Assembly: GCA_902783165.1 (NCBI GenBank)
Contig: CACZPU010000052.1
Coordinates: 1-39,643, forward strand
Reading direction: 5' to 3'
DNA length: 39,643 nt
DNA from: an uncultured Prevotellaceae bacterium
Lineage (GTDB): Bacteria > Bacteroidota > Bacteroidia > Bacteroidales > Bacteroidaceae
The translations under genes and the position numbers were made by a program. Shown here in pieces: positions 25,169-33,254 of the stretch; the first letter of the stretch is position 1; each line of letters begins with the position of its first letter. The notes beneath the pieces are model-generated. The model worked only from the letters and a program-made list of their open reading frames with translations, was not told the DNA's origin and made no database searches.

Positions 25169-25786
25169 TCAAATTCTCATGACAAAAACCAACGAATGGT
25201 ATAGTTGGGCACCAAGAATATATATAATCCATAATGACATAGTAGATACCATACCAACTGAAAGCGCTTTGAAAATGTCATGAATAGTTTTAAATGTATT
25301 GCTTAATAATCCGTATACAATGGAAAACGATACTATTCCAAATGCAATGATTGGAACCAAACTGTTGCTGAAACTACTTGGAAACAACTTGCCTGTGCTG
25401 CTCAGCAAAACAGCATGAGGAGTGCATGAAAGGAGAACAATAATCAATATGTAGAGAAATGCAACTATTAGTGTGGTCCACAATGCGAACAATTGCCTGA
25501 ACTGCAATCGTTTTTTATGAATAAACAGATGAGTGCCAAGTTTTAGTCCACTTTTGCAGTATATTCCATATGCAATTGAAAGTAGCAGCAGCCATACCAA
25601 TAGGGGAGAAGCCATGTTCGACACAAATTCCCCGAAAAACCATCTGATGCCTTCGCTGCTGATGAGTGAACGCAAAGGAGCCCCCCTCCAGACAGATGTG
25701 ACAATCCAGGAGGCGAGTATCAGCAATAACTGCATACTTGCGAGAACGAGCATCAAGTAGGCCAATATGTTGTTTGCTTTTCTCAT
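25169..25786 (-). CDS. Short AbgT-like membrane protein
   Basis: This 205-aa protein has about five hydrophobic segments (near residues 8-32, 57-77, 98-121, 142-162 and 175-195). The segment RSLISSEGIRWFFGEFV (about 39-55) followed by a long hydrophobic helix resembles the start of AbgT-family p-aminobenzoyl-glutamate transporters. Those are about 500 residues long, so this would be a miniature or partial relative. No stop or frame break suggests decay. It is last in the kdgK, eda, sensor kinase and regulator run, 24 bp after the regulator. Transport activity is unproven. Confidence 0.6.
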   Translation of the reverse strand: MRKANNILAYLMLVLASMQLLLILASWIVTSVWRGAPLRSLISSEGIRWFFGEFVSNMASPLLVWLLLLSIAYGIYCKSGLKLGTHLFIHKKRLQFRQLFALWTTLIVAFLYILIIVLLSCTPHAVLLSSTGKLFPSSFSNSLVPIIAFGIVSFSIVYGLLSNTFKTIHDIFKALSVGMVSTMSLWIIYILGAQLYHSLVFVMRI

Positions 25787-25810
25787 CTTCTCACTTTAAG
25801 ATTCGTCTTA

Positions 25811-26530
25811 TTAATCTTCGTCTGGACGAAGATTATCGATGTCAAGAATTCTGAGTTCTATTGCTTTTACCACAAGACGCGTGGCATTGACACCTGCTTT
25901 TCCGTCAGAGAACAGTTTGTTTACCAATTCATTTTGTCGTTTTTCCAGACTCTTTACACCGAATGGCATACCACGCAGATTGGTAATCTGTTCTTTGGTG
26001 TAACCAAGTGCGAGATGGCGTAAGAACCGTTCATCATATTCGTCAATCTCATAGTTGATTAAAGCTTCTTGTCTGAGTAGTTGCGAGTTGACAGAATACT
26101 TAAACCTTTCAAGTATCTTGGAAAGAATTGGTTGGTTGAAAACCATTTTCTTTCCACTCATTACGCTTGCGACATCACCACGAGTCAGCAGCTCTCCACT
26201 TTTCAGGCAAATACCGTCACAGCCGGCATCAAGCACGTCAACCCATAGTTTTTCATTGAGAATTTCTCCAGTAAAGATTAAAACCTTCACTTCTGGATAT
26301 GATTCCTTGGTGTGCCGACATATCTCTACGCCTATTGTAGTGGAGCCTCCAAGTCCAAGGTCGAGTAACACCAAATCGGGTTTCACTTTTTTAATAAGTC
26401 TCCAATATGATGTCTCGTCTTCTGCAGTTCCGATTATTTCTGCCTCAGGTATCTCATTCTTGAAAATTCCCTCTGTGCCTTTCAATTCCAATGGCACATC
26501 TTCTACGATGATAACTTTAAATGGATCCAT
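25811..26530 (-). CDS. Response regulator with a LuxR/GerE-like output domain
   Basis: This 239-aa protein has an N-terminal receiver domain (1-125) with acidic pair Glu10-Asp11, phospho-acceptor Asp57 in LVLLDLGLG, Thr in LIFTGE and Lys in ICLKSGE, so phosphorylation should work. Residues 165-232 (RFLRHLALGYTKEQI, then KSLEKRQNELVNKL and TRLVVKAIELRIL) match a divergent LuxR/GerE helix-turn-helix. It begins 2 bp after the stop of the large sensor kinase, so the pair is almost certainly cognate. Targets are unknown. Confidence 0.85.
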   Translation of the reverse strand: MDPFKVIIVEDVPLELKGTEGIFKNEIPEAEIIGTAEDETSYWRLIKKVKPDLVLLDLGLGGSTTIGVEICRHTKESYPEVKVLIFTGEILNEKLWVDVLDAGCDGICLKSGELLTRGDVASVMSGKKMVFNQPILSKILERFKYSVNSQLLRQEALINYEIDEYDERFLRHLALGYTKEQITNLRGMPFGVKSLEKRQNELVNKLFSDGKAGVNATRLVVKAIELRILDIDNLRPDED

Positions 26531-26532
26531 AT

Positions 26533-29500
26533 TTATATGATATTATTATTGATGACATGTGTGTTATGAGAACGGCCAAGTGTAATACACAAGGTGACGG
26601 TGTCGTTTTCGTTCTTTTCGGCCACGATTCCACATCCTCTTTTGTTTGTCGTCTCACTGATGTCTCTGACTATTTGGCGGCAAATCATATAGGGGATGTT
26701 CTTGATTTGTGGCGTGAATAAATCAGTGCGCCTCAGTGTTTCGATGGGAATGCGGAATAATACATATTGTTCGTTCTTGATTTCAGGTTCAATGGAGAGT
26801 GTTTTTACCTTTGCTTCCTTCTTTAAGATTTCGAGAAGATACTCTATAAGAAGCGCATCTGCATCGACTCTAATACCTGCAAGCGACATGGGTTTGCAGT
26901 CAGCGTTTGTTTTTTCTAATTGTCTCATAGCCTGCTCGGACAGAATGGAATACATCTCCTTATAGAAACTGACCACCTCGTCAATGACATCAATATTAGG
27001 CATTGGCTCTTCTACTAATTGATGAATCTTCGAAGGGTAGTACATGGTTTCATGTTTCAATGTACTGAGACAATTGTCAAGAACGTTATTGTTGACATAG
27101 AGTTTCTGATTTTCATATTCAATCCTGTGCAAGTCGTCTTCGGCTTGTTCCATGTCAACATATTGGTTGTTGCGGGCAGCGATACTGTTGGTCAACGCCT
27201 CCTTTATCTTGTTCACTATCTGATAGAGCCTGTTTGGCCATTTTGATGCATCAGAATAAGTCATCTCATTCAGTACCGATAACTTCTTCTCTTCGTTTAT
27301 GTCGCTTAAGAGCATATTGTTTATATGTTCTATCTGCTCAACACAAAATCGATAGTAAAGTTGGTGCCGGTAATAGAGAAAATAATACGAGGAAAGAATA
27401 ATAATCAGTAGAATAATCAATATGGCTACGGCGATTTTCTTGTTGACTTCCACTTTCTCCATAGACTTGACATATTCCTCAAGCGAATTGTCTGCCGACT
27501 TTTCTTTGTATAGTTGAATGTAAACCTGATTGTTGTAATGGTAGAGTGACCAGTTGTGAACGGCGAGAGCTGCCACAGCACATTCGTTGCGGAATGTAAG
27601 AATCACATCATAATCGATATCCATGTTTTGATGGAACCATTCTATTTCTGCTGGCACGGCATTGTTTCCCTCATACATTGTAAGGAAGTTGTTGTTGTCT
27701 GGATAGGCCATCTTACAGTAGCTGTTAAGAGCCGAGCACGTACTGTCAGCAAAGGCAATGGCCTTCTCGTAATCACCAAGAATATTACATATGTATATGG
27801 AGTCGGCCAAAGCTTGTGCCTTTTCTTTATACTGTCCGGCCTGTGTTGTAGAGGCGTTGGCGGTCAACGACAAAGTCATGAGCAGCAGGAGAATGCTATG
27901 ACGGACACCATGTGGCAATCGGAAAAAGAATCGGCTTCCTTTCCCCGGTTTGCTTTCTGCTCCAAGCATACAATTGGCAAACAGTTGGCTTACTTTCTTG
28001 TACTTTTCAATAATGCCCTTGCAATTCATCAGGCCAAACCCGTGACCGTTGGTCACTTTCTTGTTGAAAATGGTTTTCAGTTGTTCTTCTTCAAGGCCTT
28101 TACCTGTGTCGGTAACAGATATTTCCACATAGTCGGTTGTTGCAGAACTGCTAATAGTCACTTTTCCGCCTTGGTCAGTATATTTCCGTGCGTTGTCAGC
28201 TATCGTGTTAATCATGAAAAGTGTCATGATTTTATCTGCTTTTACAACGTCTTCAGTTGGAACAACGTTAAGTTCTATTCCCTTTAACTGAAACGACATA
28301 CTGCTTTTGGATACAATGTCGAACAAGTCTTGTAACTTGAAACTCTCTATCTTCAAATTTAGATTACCTTGCCGCAGTTGAATCCATTCGGTTAGAACCT
28401 GATTGTATTCATTAATTTTTTCTGTCAGTTCGGAGAGATATGCAAGCCTTTCTTCAACTATCTCATTGCTTTCCTGTTTGTTCTTCAAGCACTTCACTTC
28501 ATGTATTATTCGGTCAATAAATGGAGTGACGCTGTTTACAAGAAACATCTTTGCACGATTCTCTGAATATCTTTTTTTATTGTTTTGATATAACGAAAGA
28601 TTGACAGAATACTCTTCTTTTATTTCTTCAATTTTTTCATTTAAAATATTGATTTCTTGATTGTTATTGCGTTGCCATTGTTTCATTGGTTCCATCAACG
28701 AAGAAAGATTTTCTTTCTTTTCTTTCATCCTTCGAAGATGGTCGAAAATGTACAAAGATATCACGACAATGAATATCATAAGTATCACGGCAATAATCAT
28801 AACAGTCAATTGGCGCGAACTCTTTTCAATCAACATGACACGTGCTTCGAGTTGCCGGTCTTGTCGAGTTATTTCCTGCATGTCAAGGAAAATATTCCTG
28901 TTCAGGTCGCTCTGCTGTTTGTCGTCAAGCGCAGAGTAGGTGAGAGATAGTCGTTCTCTGATACTGGCCACCAAGTCTGGTGCTTGATGTATGGCCTTAT
29001 TTTCCAACGATTTGTCCAGACAAAAGATGGAAGATTTGAAATCGCCGATAATCCAATAACACTGTGATAGGGTGCGGTATGCTCCAGCAATCTGGTAGAC
29101 ATCATTATATTCTAAAAATAAATTCAATGATTTCTCTGCCAAATAGCCGGCAAGAAGAGAGTCGGCCATATTGTCTGGATTGATTGCCGTGATAGAGATA
29201 GGGTTGTCCGCAATAATTCTTTGCCTATCGCTTTTTACAAAAAGGTGTTCGCTTAATCCCTGAAGGGCATTCGCTTCCCAAAACACATCTCCACTATGTT
29301 GCGATTCTACATAGCAACGAAAGAGATAATCCCATTCTTTTTGCAAAATTTCTTGTCGTGTACCTTCATGGATAATTCCACCTGCACCGTATTGGTAAAG
29401 ATAATTGAGATATTGTGCTGTGTCTTTGGTTATGGCATCTAAGTTAACTTCCTCAATGGACTGCTGCGACTGAGTTTCAAGCCCCATGTAATAATAGTAG

Positions 29501-30057
29501 GTCGACTTGACAACGGCAAATTCACTCTCCGCATACACCATTCTTTTCTGTTGGTGTTCGTCCAGCATATCTCGGTCTTCATTGATACGACTCAGCGCCC
29601 TGACAGCTTTTTCTTGATACTCATAGAAGTCTTTGTTGCGCGATTCTCGTTGGCAGAGTCGCATCTGTTGAATGTTGGCAATAAGTAATTCAACTTGATT
29701 GTTGGTAATCGAGAGAATGCTGTCTAGTTGACTTGATGCCTCAGCATAATTCATTCTTGCAATATTGACAAATGCCAAATTGTTCAATGCCTCGGCCTTT
29801 CCATCATTATAATTGTCTGACAACATGAACGCCTGTCGGGCAAAAGCCGCAGTGCTGTCAATGTTCTTGTAATGATAATAATAAGATAGTTCGTTGAGGT
29901 GGTCTATTATCTCTTTGTGTTGTGTTGTGCGCGTACAAGATGTTAAAAAGAAAGACGAAAAGATGATGACTTGTAATATGAAAGAAAAGAAGCTCGTAGT
30001 GATGTGTAGTTCATTCTTTTCATTCACATGGTAGTCATGTTCTTTTCGTCTTTCCAC
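26533..30057 (-). CDS. Two-module sensor histidine kinase (DUF5112/DUF5113 type)
   Basis: This 1174-aa protein repeats one plan twice. Module 1 has a hydrophobic N-terminus with lipobox-like LTSC (Cys41), a periplasmic TPR-like sensor (45-410), a membrane helix (416-437), a coiled coil, phospho-acceptor His519 in RIIHEV, and an intact ATPase with NTIADNARKY (617), DTGKG (650) and GHGFG (671). Module 2 begins with a hydrophobic stretch (720-732) and ANAS (signal-peptidase-like AxA), a TPR-like segment, a membrane helix (874-897) and a HETMYYP motif (His1002), but its ATPase lacks recognisable N and G boxes. DUF5112/DUF5113 naming is from memory. The frame is unbroken. Confidence 0.85.
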   Translation of the reverse strand: MERRKEHDYHVNEKNELHITTSFFSFILQVIIFSSFFLTSCTRTTQHKEIIDHLNELSYYYHYKNIDSTAAFARQAFMLSDNYNDGKAEALNNLAFVNIARMNYAEASSQLDSILSITNNQVELLIANIQQMRLCQRESRNKDFYEYQEKAVRALSRINEDRDMLDEHQQKRMVYAESEFAVVKSTYYYYMGLETQSQQSIEEVNLDAITKDTAQYLNYLYQYGAGGIIHEGTRQEILQKEWDYLFRCYVESQHSGDVFWEANALQGLSEHLFVKSDRQRIIADNPISITAINPDNMADSLLAGYLAEKSLNLFLEYNDVYQIAGAYRTLSQCYWIIGDFKSSIFCLDKSLENKAIHQAPDLVASIRERLSLTYSALDDKQQSDLNRNIFLDMQEITRQDRQLEARVMLIEKSSRQLTVMIIAVILMIFIVVISLYIFDHLRRMKEKKENLSSLMEPMKQWQRNNNQEINILNEKIEEIKEEYSVNLSLYQNNKKRYSENRAKMFLVNSVTPFIDRIIHEVKCLKNKQESNEIVEERLAYLSELTEKINEYNQVLTEWIQLRQGNLNLKIESFKLQDLFDIVSKSSMSFQLKGIELNVVPTEDVVKADKIMTLFMINTIADNARKYTDQGGKVTISSSATTDYVEISVTDTGKGLEEEQLKTIFNKKVTNGHGFGLMNCKGIIEKYKKVSQLFANCMLGAESKPGKGSRFFFRLPHGVRHSILLLLMTLSLTANASTTQAGQYKEKAQALADSIYICNILGDYEKAIAFADSTCSALNSYCKMAYPDNNNFLTMYEGNNAVPAEIEWFHQNMDIDYDVILTFRNECAVAALAVHNWSLYHYNNQVYIQLYKEKSADNSLEEYVKSMEKVEVNKKIAVAILIILLIIILSSYYFLYYRHQLYYRFCVEQIEHINNMLLSDINEEKKLSVLNEMTYSDASKWPNRLYQIVNKIKEALTNSIAARNNQYVDMEQAEDDLHRIEYENQKLYVNNNVLDNCLSTLKHETMYYPSKIHQLVEEPMPNIDVIDEVVSFYKEMYSILSEQAMRQLEKTNADCKPMSLAGIRVDADALLIEYLLEILKKEAKVKTLSIEPEIKNEQYVLFRIPIETLRRTDLFTPQIKNIPYMICRQIVRDISETTNKRGCGIVAEKNENDTVTLCITLGRSHNTHVINNNII

Positions 30058-30071
30058 AATAACATTGAATA

Positions 30072-30740
30072 TTATGCTCTTGCCTTGGCTACGTATCCGA
30101 GTGCCTCAATACACTTGTCGGTAACATATTGCCAATCGCCGGCAGCCACTTTGTCTTTTGGGAACAGTTTGGAACCCATTCCAACACAGTAGACACCAGC
30201 CTTGAACCAACTCTTAAGGTTTTCTTCCTCAGGAGCAACACCGCCAGTAACCATAATCTTCGACCATGGCATTGGGGCCTTTAGACCTTTCACCATATTC
30301 GGACCTACAACGTCTCCTGGGAACACTTTGGTCAGGTCGCAACCCAGTTCCTGGGCCTTACCAATTTCCGACACTGTCATGCATCCGGGGCAATAGGGCA
30401 CCAAGCGACGGTTACATACAGGAGCAATATCAGGATTAAACAGTGGACCTACAACGAAGCATGCACCTAACTGGATATACATAGCTGCTGTAGGAGCGTC
30501 CACAACCGAACCGATACCTAAGGCGAGTTCTGGGCACTCTTTGTCGGCCCATTTCACCAGCTCGCCGAACACTTCTTGAGCGAAGTCACCTCTGTTGGTG
30601 AATTCGAATGCACGAACGCCACCCTCATAACAAGCTTTCACGACGTTCTTGCAAACATCCAAGTCTTTGTGGTAGAAGACTGGAACCATTCCGGTGTCAC
30701 CAATCTTCTTCAACACTGCTAATTTATCAAATTTTGCCAT
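30072..30740 (-). CDS. eda: KDPG/KHG aldolase
   Basis: This 222-aa class I aldolase cleaves 2-keto-3-deoxy-6-phosphogluconate to pyruvate and glyceraldehyde-3-phosphate. The Schiff-base lysine is in LTKVFPGD and the catalytic glutamate in [20 protein letters not shown] and [15 protein letters not shown] are typical of Eda. It takes the product of KdgK from the same operon. It starts 2 bp after the DUF4177 gene and ends 14 bp before the sensor kinase. Confidence 0.95.
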   Translation of the reverse strand: MAKFDKLAVLKKIGDTGMVPVFYHKDLDVCKNVVKACYEGGVRAFEFTNRGDFAQEVFGELVKWADKECPELALGIGSVVDAPTAAMYIQLGACFVVGPLFNPDIAPVCNRRLVPYCPGCMTVSEIGKAQELGCDLTKVFPGDVVGPNMVKGLKAPMPWSKIMVTGGVAPEEENLKSWFKAGVYCVGMGSKLFPKDKVAAGDWQYVTDKCIEALGYVAKARA

Positions 30741-30742
30741 AA

Positions 30743-30880
30743 TTATTCTTTGTATTCACGTTTTAAATATAATCTGCAGTCAAAGACAGCAACAAGTTCC
30801 CAGCCTTCAAAACCAAGTCTGTTCAATTTCTTCTCTGTTCCTACAACTGAAGATATCACTTTATATTCAAACTGTTTCAT
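30743..30880 (-). CDS. DUF4177-like micro-protein (45 aa)
   Basis: A 45-residue frame reads [17 protein letters not shown], then [18 protein letters not shown], then [10 protein letters not shown]. The EYKVI, [11 protein letters not shown] and YLKRE blocks match the DUF4177 family (PF13783), which has no known function. It lies between kdgK (16 bp) and eda (2 bp), so it is part of that transcript. The coupling to eda is tight. It is short enough to be missed in automatic annotation. Confidence 0.88.
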   Translation of the reverse strand: MKQFEYKVISSVVGTEKKLNRLGFEGWELVAVFDCRLYLKREYKE

Positions 30881-30896
30881 GTATATTTAAATTGTA

Positions 30897-31919
30897 TTAT
30901 CTCTGTACACGACCATTGGCATTGCCACCTGCGAGGCTCTCCACCTCATCAACAGTAACAAGATTGAAGTCACCATTGATAGTGTGCTTCAGGGCAGATG
31001 CTGCAACAGCAAACTCCAGTGCTTCGCCTTGAGTCTCTTTTGTCAGCAAACCATGAATCAAACCACCTGAGAAAGAGTCACCACCACCTACGCGGTCAAT
31101 AATAGGATTAATCTCGTAACGCTTGCTCTGATAGAACTCTTCGCCATTGTAAATGAGCGCCTTCCATCCATTGAATGTGGCAGAGAAACTTTCACGGAGA
31201 GTTGAAACAACATACTTGAAGCCAAACTCTTGTTTCATCTGCTTGAAAATCTTCTCATATCCGCTTGCATCAGTCTTACCACCTTCCACGTCAGCATCGG
31301 GCTTGAAACCGAGGCAGAGTTCTGCATCTTCCTCATTGCCAATACATACGTCAACATATTTCATCAGCGGGCGCATGATAGATATAGCCTTCTCTGATGT
31401 CCACAGCTTCTTTCTGAAGTTCAGGTCTACAGAAACAGTCACGCCATGACGCTTTGCTGCCTCGCAAGCCAACTTGGTGAGTTCTGCTGCTTTGTCAGAA
31501 ATGGCAGGAGTGATGCCGCTCCAATGGAACCACTGAGCTCCCTCCATGATTGCGTCAAAATCAAAGTCTGATGGATCAGCCTCTGCGATAGAACTGTGTG
31601 CACGGTCATAGATAACCTTTGAAGGACGCATGCTTGCACCTGTTTCAGCATAATACAAGCCAACACGATCACCACCACGAGCAATGAATTGTGTGTTTAC
31701 GCCATAGCGACGAAGGGCATTCACCGCAATTTGACCGATTTCATGTTTGGGGAGTTTGGAAACGAAATATGCTTCATGACCATAATTGGCCACGCTAACG
31801 GCTACATTTGCCTCGCCTCCACCTGGAATAATACGAAATGATTCACTCTGAATAAAACGGTCGTTTCCTTGTGGAGAAAGGCGAAGCATAATTTCACCCA
31901 ATGTTACGATTTTTGCCAT
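30897..31919 (-). CDS. kdgK: 2-keto-3-deoxygluconate kinase (PfkB family)
   Basis: This 340-aa PfkB-type sugar kinase has the N-terminal IIPGGGEANVAVSVANYG motif and the catalytic-base motif GGGDSFSGGLIHGLL near the C-terminus. With eda behind it and uxaA on the divergent transcript, 2-keto-3-deoxygluconate is the expected substrate. The start at 31919 (MAKIVTLGEIML) is the natural PfkB start. The frame remains open upstream but crosses the promoter. It is the first gene of the leftward uronate transcript and has a candidate LacI operator in its leader. Confidence 0.92.
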   Translation of the reverse strand: MAKIVTLGEIMLRLSPQGNDRFIQSESFRIIPGGGEANVAVSVANYGHEAYFVSKLPKHEIGQIAVNALRRYGVNTQFIARGGDRVGLYYAETGASMRPSKVIYDRAHSSIAEADPSDFDFDAIMEGAQWFHWSGITPAISDKAAELTKLACEAAKRHGVTVSVDLNFRKKLWTSEKAISIMRPLMKYVDVCIGNEEDAELCLGFKPDADVEGGKTDASGYEKIFKQMKQEFGFKYVVSTLRESFSATFNGWKALIYNGEEFYQSKRYEINPIIDRVGGGDSFSGGLIHGLLTKETQGEALEFAVAASALKHTINGDFNLVTVDEVESLAGGNANGRVQR

Positions 31920-31961
31920 AATAATTTTAATTTTGTTGTTATAGATTAATTTGTTTGTTTC

Positions 31962-31974
31962 TGTTAGCGTACAC
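31962..31974 (-). promoter_or_regulatory. Candidate LacI-family operator in the kdgK leader
   Basis: On the minus strand this reads GTGTACGCTAACA. It differs at one base from GTGTACGCAAACA in the leader of the divergent regulator gene. It begins about 14 nt downstream of the predicted kdgK transcription start, a roadblock position. Confidence 0.65.
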
Positions 31975-31993
31975 AAGTACAATTTTTCGTCTG

Positions 31994-32001
31994 CAAAAAT
32001 A
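31994..32001 (-). promoter_or_regulatory. -7 element of the kdgK operon promoter
   Basis: TATTTTTG on the minus strand fits TAnnTTTG. Transcription would begin near 31988, giving a leader of about 69 nt before kdgK. A -33 TTTG is not evident, so an activator or weak promoter is possible. Confidence 0.6.
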
Positions 32002-32075
32002 CAAATAAATATCGAAAAAAGAGACTTTTTTAGAAAAAAAATTGCTGTGCTTTCACACAATTCAATTTTTATTGT

Positions 32076-32083
32076 TATTTTTG
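32076..32083 (+). promoter_or_regulatory. -7 element of the lacI/uxaA operon promoter
   Basis: TATTTTTG fits TAnnTTTG. A TTTC at 32051-32054 lies about 21 bp upstream and may be a degenerate -33 element. Transcription would begin near 32090. Confidence 0.55.
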
Positions 32084-32101
32084 CAACGAATTAGTTCATC
32101 C

Positions 32102-32114
32102 GTGTACGCAAACA
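32102..32114 (+). promoter_or_regulatory. Candidate LacI-family operator in the regulator's leader
   Basis: GTGTACGCAAACA lies about 12 nt after the predicted start of the lacI transcript and is the near-identical, oppositely oriented partner of the site at 31962-31974. The arrangement suggests joint repression of both transcripts, including autoregulation. Confidence 0.65.
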
Positions 32115-32143
32115 CAAGATGGGCGGTTAATATAAATTATATA

Positions 32144-33208
32144 ATGAATTCAAAAGTCAGAATTAAGGATATTGCGGAAAAGTCTGGTGTCTCAGTCGGC
32201 ACAGTAGATCGAATTCTTCATAACAGGCCCAATGTTTCAAAAACCGCTCGCGAGAAGGTTGAGAAGGTTTTAAAAGAAATCAATTATCAGCCGAATGTAT
32301 ATGCCAGTGCTCTTGCATACAACAAGTCGTATCTTTTTCATGTGCTCATTCCCAAACATGAGAGTGAGGCATATTGGGAAGAAATTGAGGAAGGTGTGAA
32401 GGAAGCGTGCGTCGTTAGGCGCGATTTTCACATAGATGTAAAGATACTTTATTATGAGCGTTTCGACACATCCACGTTTGCCGAAGCTTTCAATCAAATA
32501 CTTGCCGACGAAACCAATGGCGTTGTGATGGTGCCCAGCGAGATGGAGGTCACAAGTTCTTTTGCAGAGATACTTCATCAGCGCAACATTCCTTTTATCT
32601 TGTTGGATTCCTATCTGCCCGATTTGAAGCCGTTGTCTTTCTTCGGACAAGATTCTTTTAGCAGTGGTTGTTTCGCCGCAAAGATGCTTATGCTCATTGC
32701 TCACGACCAAAAGGAAATCATGTTGATGAAACAGATGAAAAACGGAAAAGTGGCTAGCAGGCAGCAAGACAACCGCGAGGTCGGTTTCCGTCATTTCATG
32801 AAAGACCACTATCCTTCTGTCAAAATAGTAGAGCTGGATTTGCCTCTTGACAGGTCCAAGGAAGAATACGGTACGATTCTCGACGATTTTTTCAAGACTC
32901 ATCCACTTGTCCATCATTGCATTACCATGTGCTCCAAGGCGCATATTGTTGGCGACTATCTTCTCAGAAACAATAAGCGTGATGTGCAAATCATGGGATA
33001 TGACATGGTCGGAAAGAATGCAAAATGTCTGCGCGAGGGTTCCATCTCTTTCCTCATAGCACAGCATGCTTTCATGCAAGGCTATAATTGCGTCGACACA
33101 TTGTTTATGGCCATTGTGCTCAAGCAGAAAGTGGCGCCTGTCAACTATATGCCTATCGAGCTGCTCTCCAAGGAGAATGTAGATTTCTACCGCAGACGAC
33201 AGTTATAA
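32144..33208 (+). CDS. LacI-family transcriptional regulator of the uronate genes
   Basis: This 354-aa protein has an N-terminal LacI helix-turn-helix (residues 1-55: VRIKDIAEKSGVSVGTVDRIL, then hinge region INYQPNVYASALAYNKSY) and a periplasmic-binding-like effector domain (60-345). The start at 32144 gives the canonical LacI beginning; the open frame upstream crosses the promoter. It heads the uxaA transcript and is divergent from kdgK. Both leaders carry a matching 13-bp site. The effector is probably a uronate-pathway sugar acid, but this is inferred from context. Confidence 0.9.
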   Translation: MNSKVRIKDIAEKSGVSVGTVDRILHNRPNVSKTAREKVEKVLKEINYQPNVYASALAYNKSYLFHVLIPKHESEAYWEEIEEGVKEACVVRRDFHIDVKILYYERFDTSTFAEAFNQILADETNGVVMVPSEMEVTSSFAEILHQRNIPFILLDSYLPDLKPLSFFGQDSFSSGCFAAKMLMLIAHDQKEIMLMKQMKNGKVASRQQDNREVGFRHFMKDHYPSVKIVELDLPLDRSKEEYGTILDDFFKTHPLVHHCITMCSKAHIVGDYLLRNNKRDVQIMGYDMVGKNAKCLREGSISFLIAQHAFMQGYNCVDTLFMAIVLKQKVAPVNYMPIELLSKENVDFYRRRQL

Positions 33209-33254
33209 CCATATACTAGCAAACACATTAAAAACAATTATACAAAACAAAGCA

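Noticed and set aside
26533-30057. Frameshift joining two kinase genes by sequencing error
   Set aside because: The frame is open through the junction and the linker sequence looks natural. A true fusion is simpler, although a split in relatives would reopen this.
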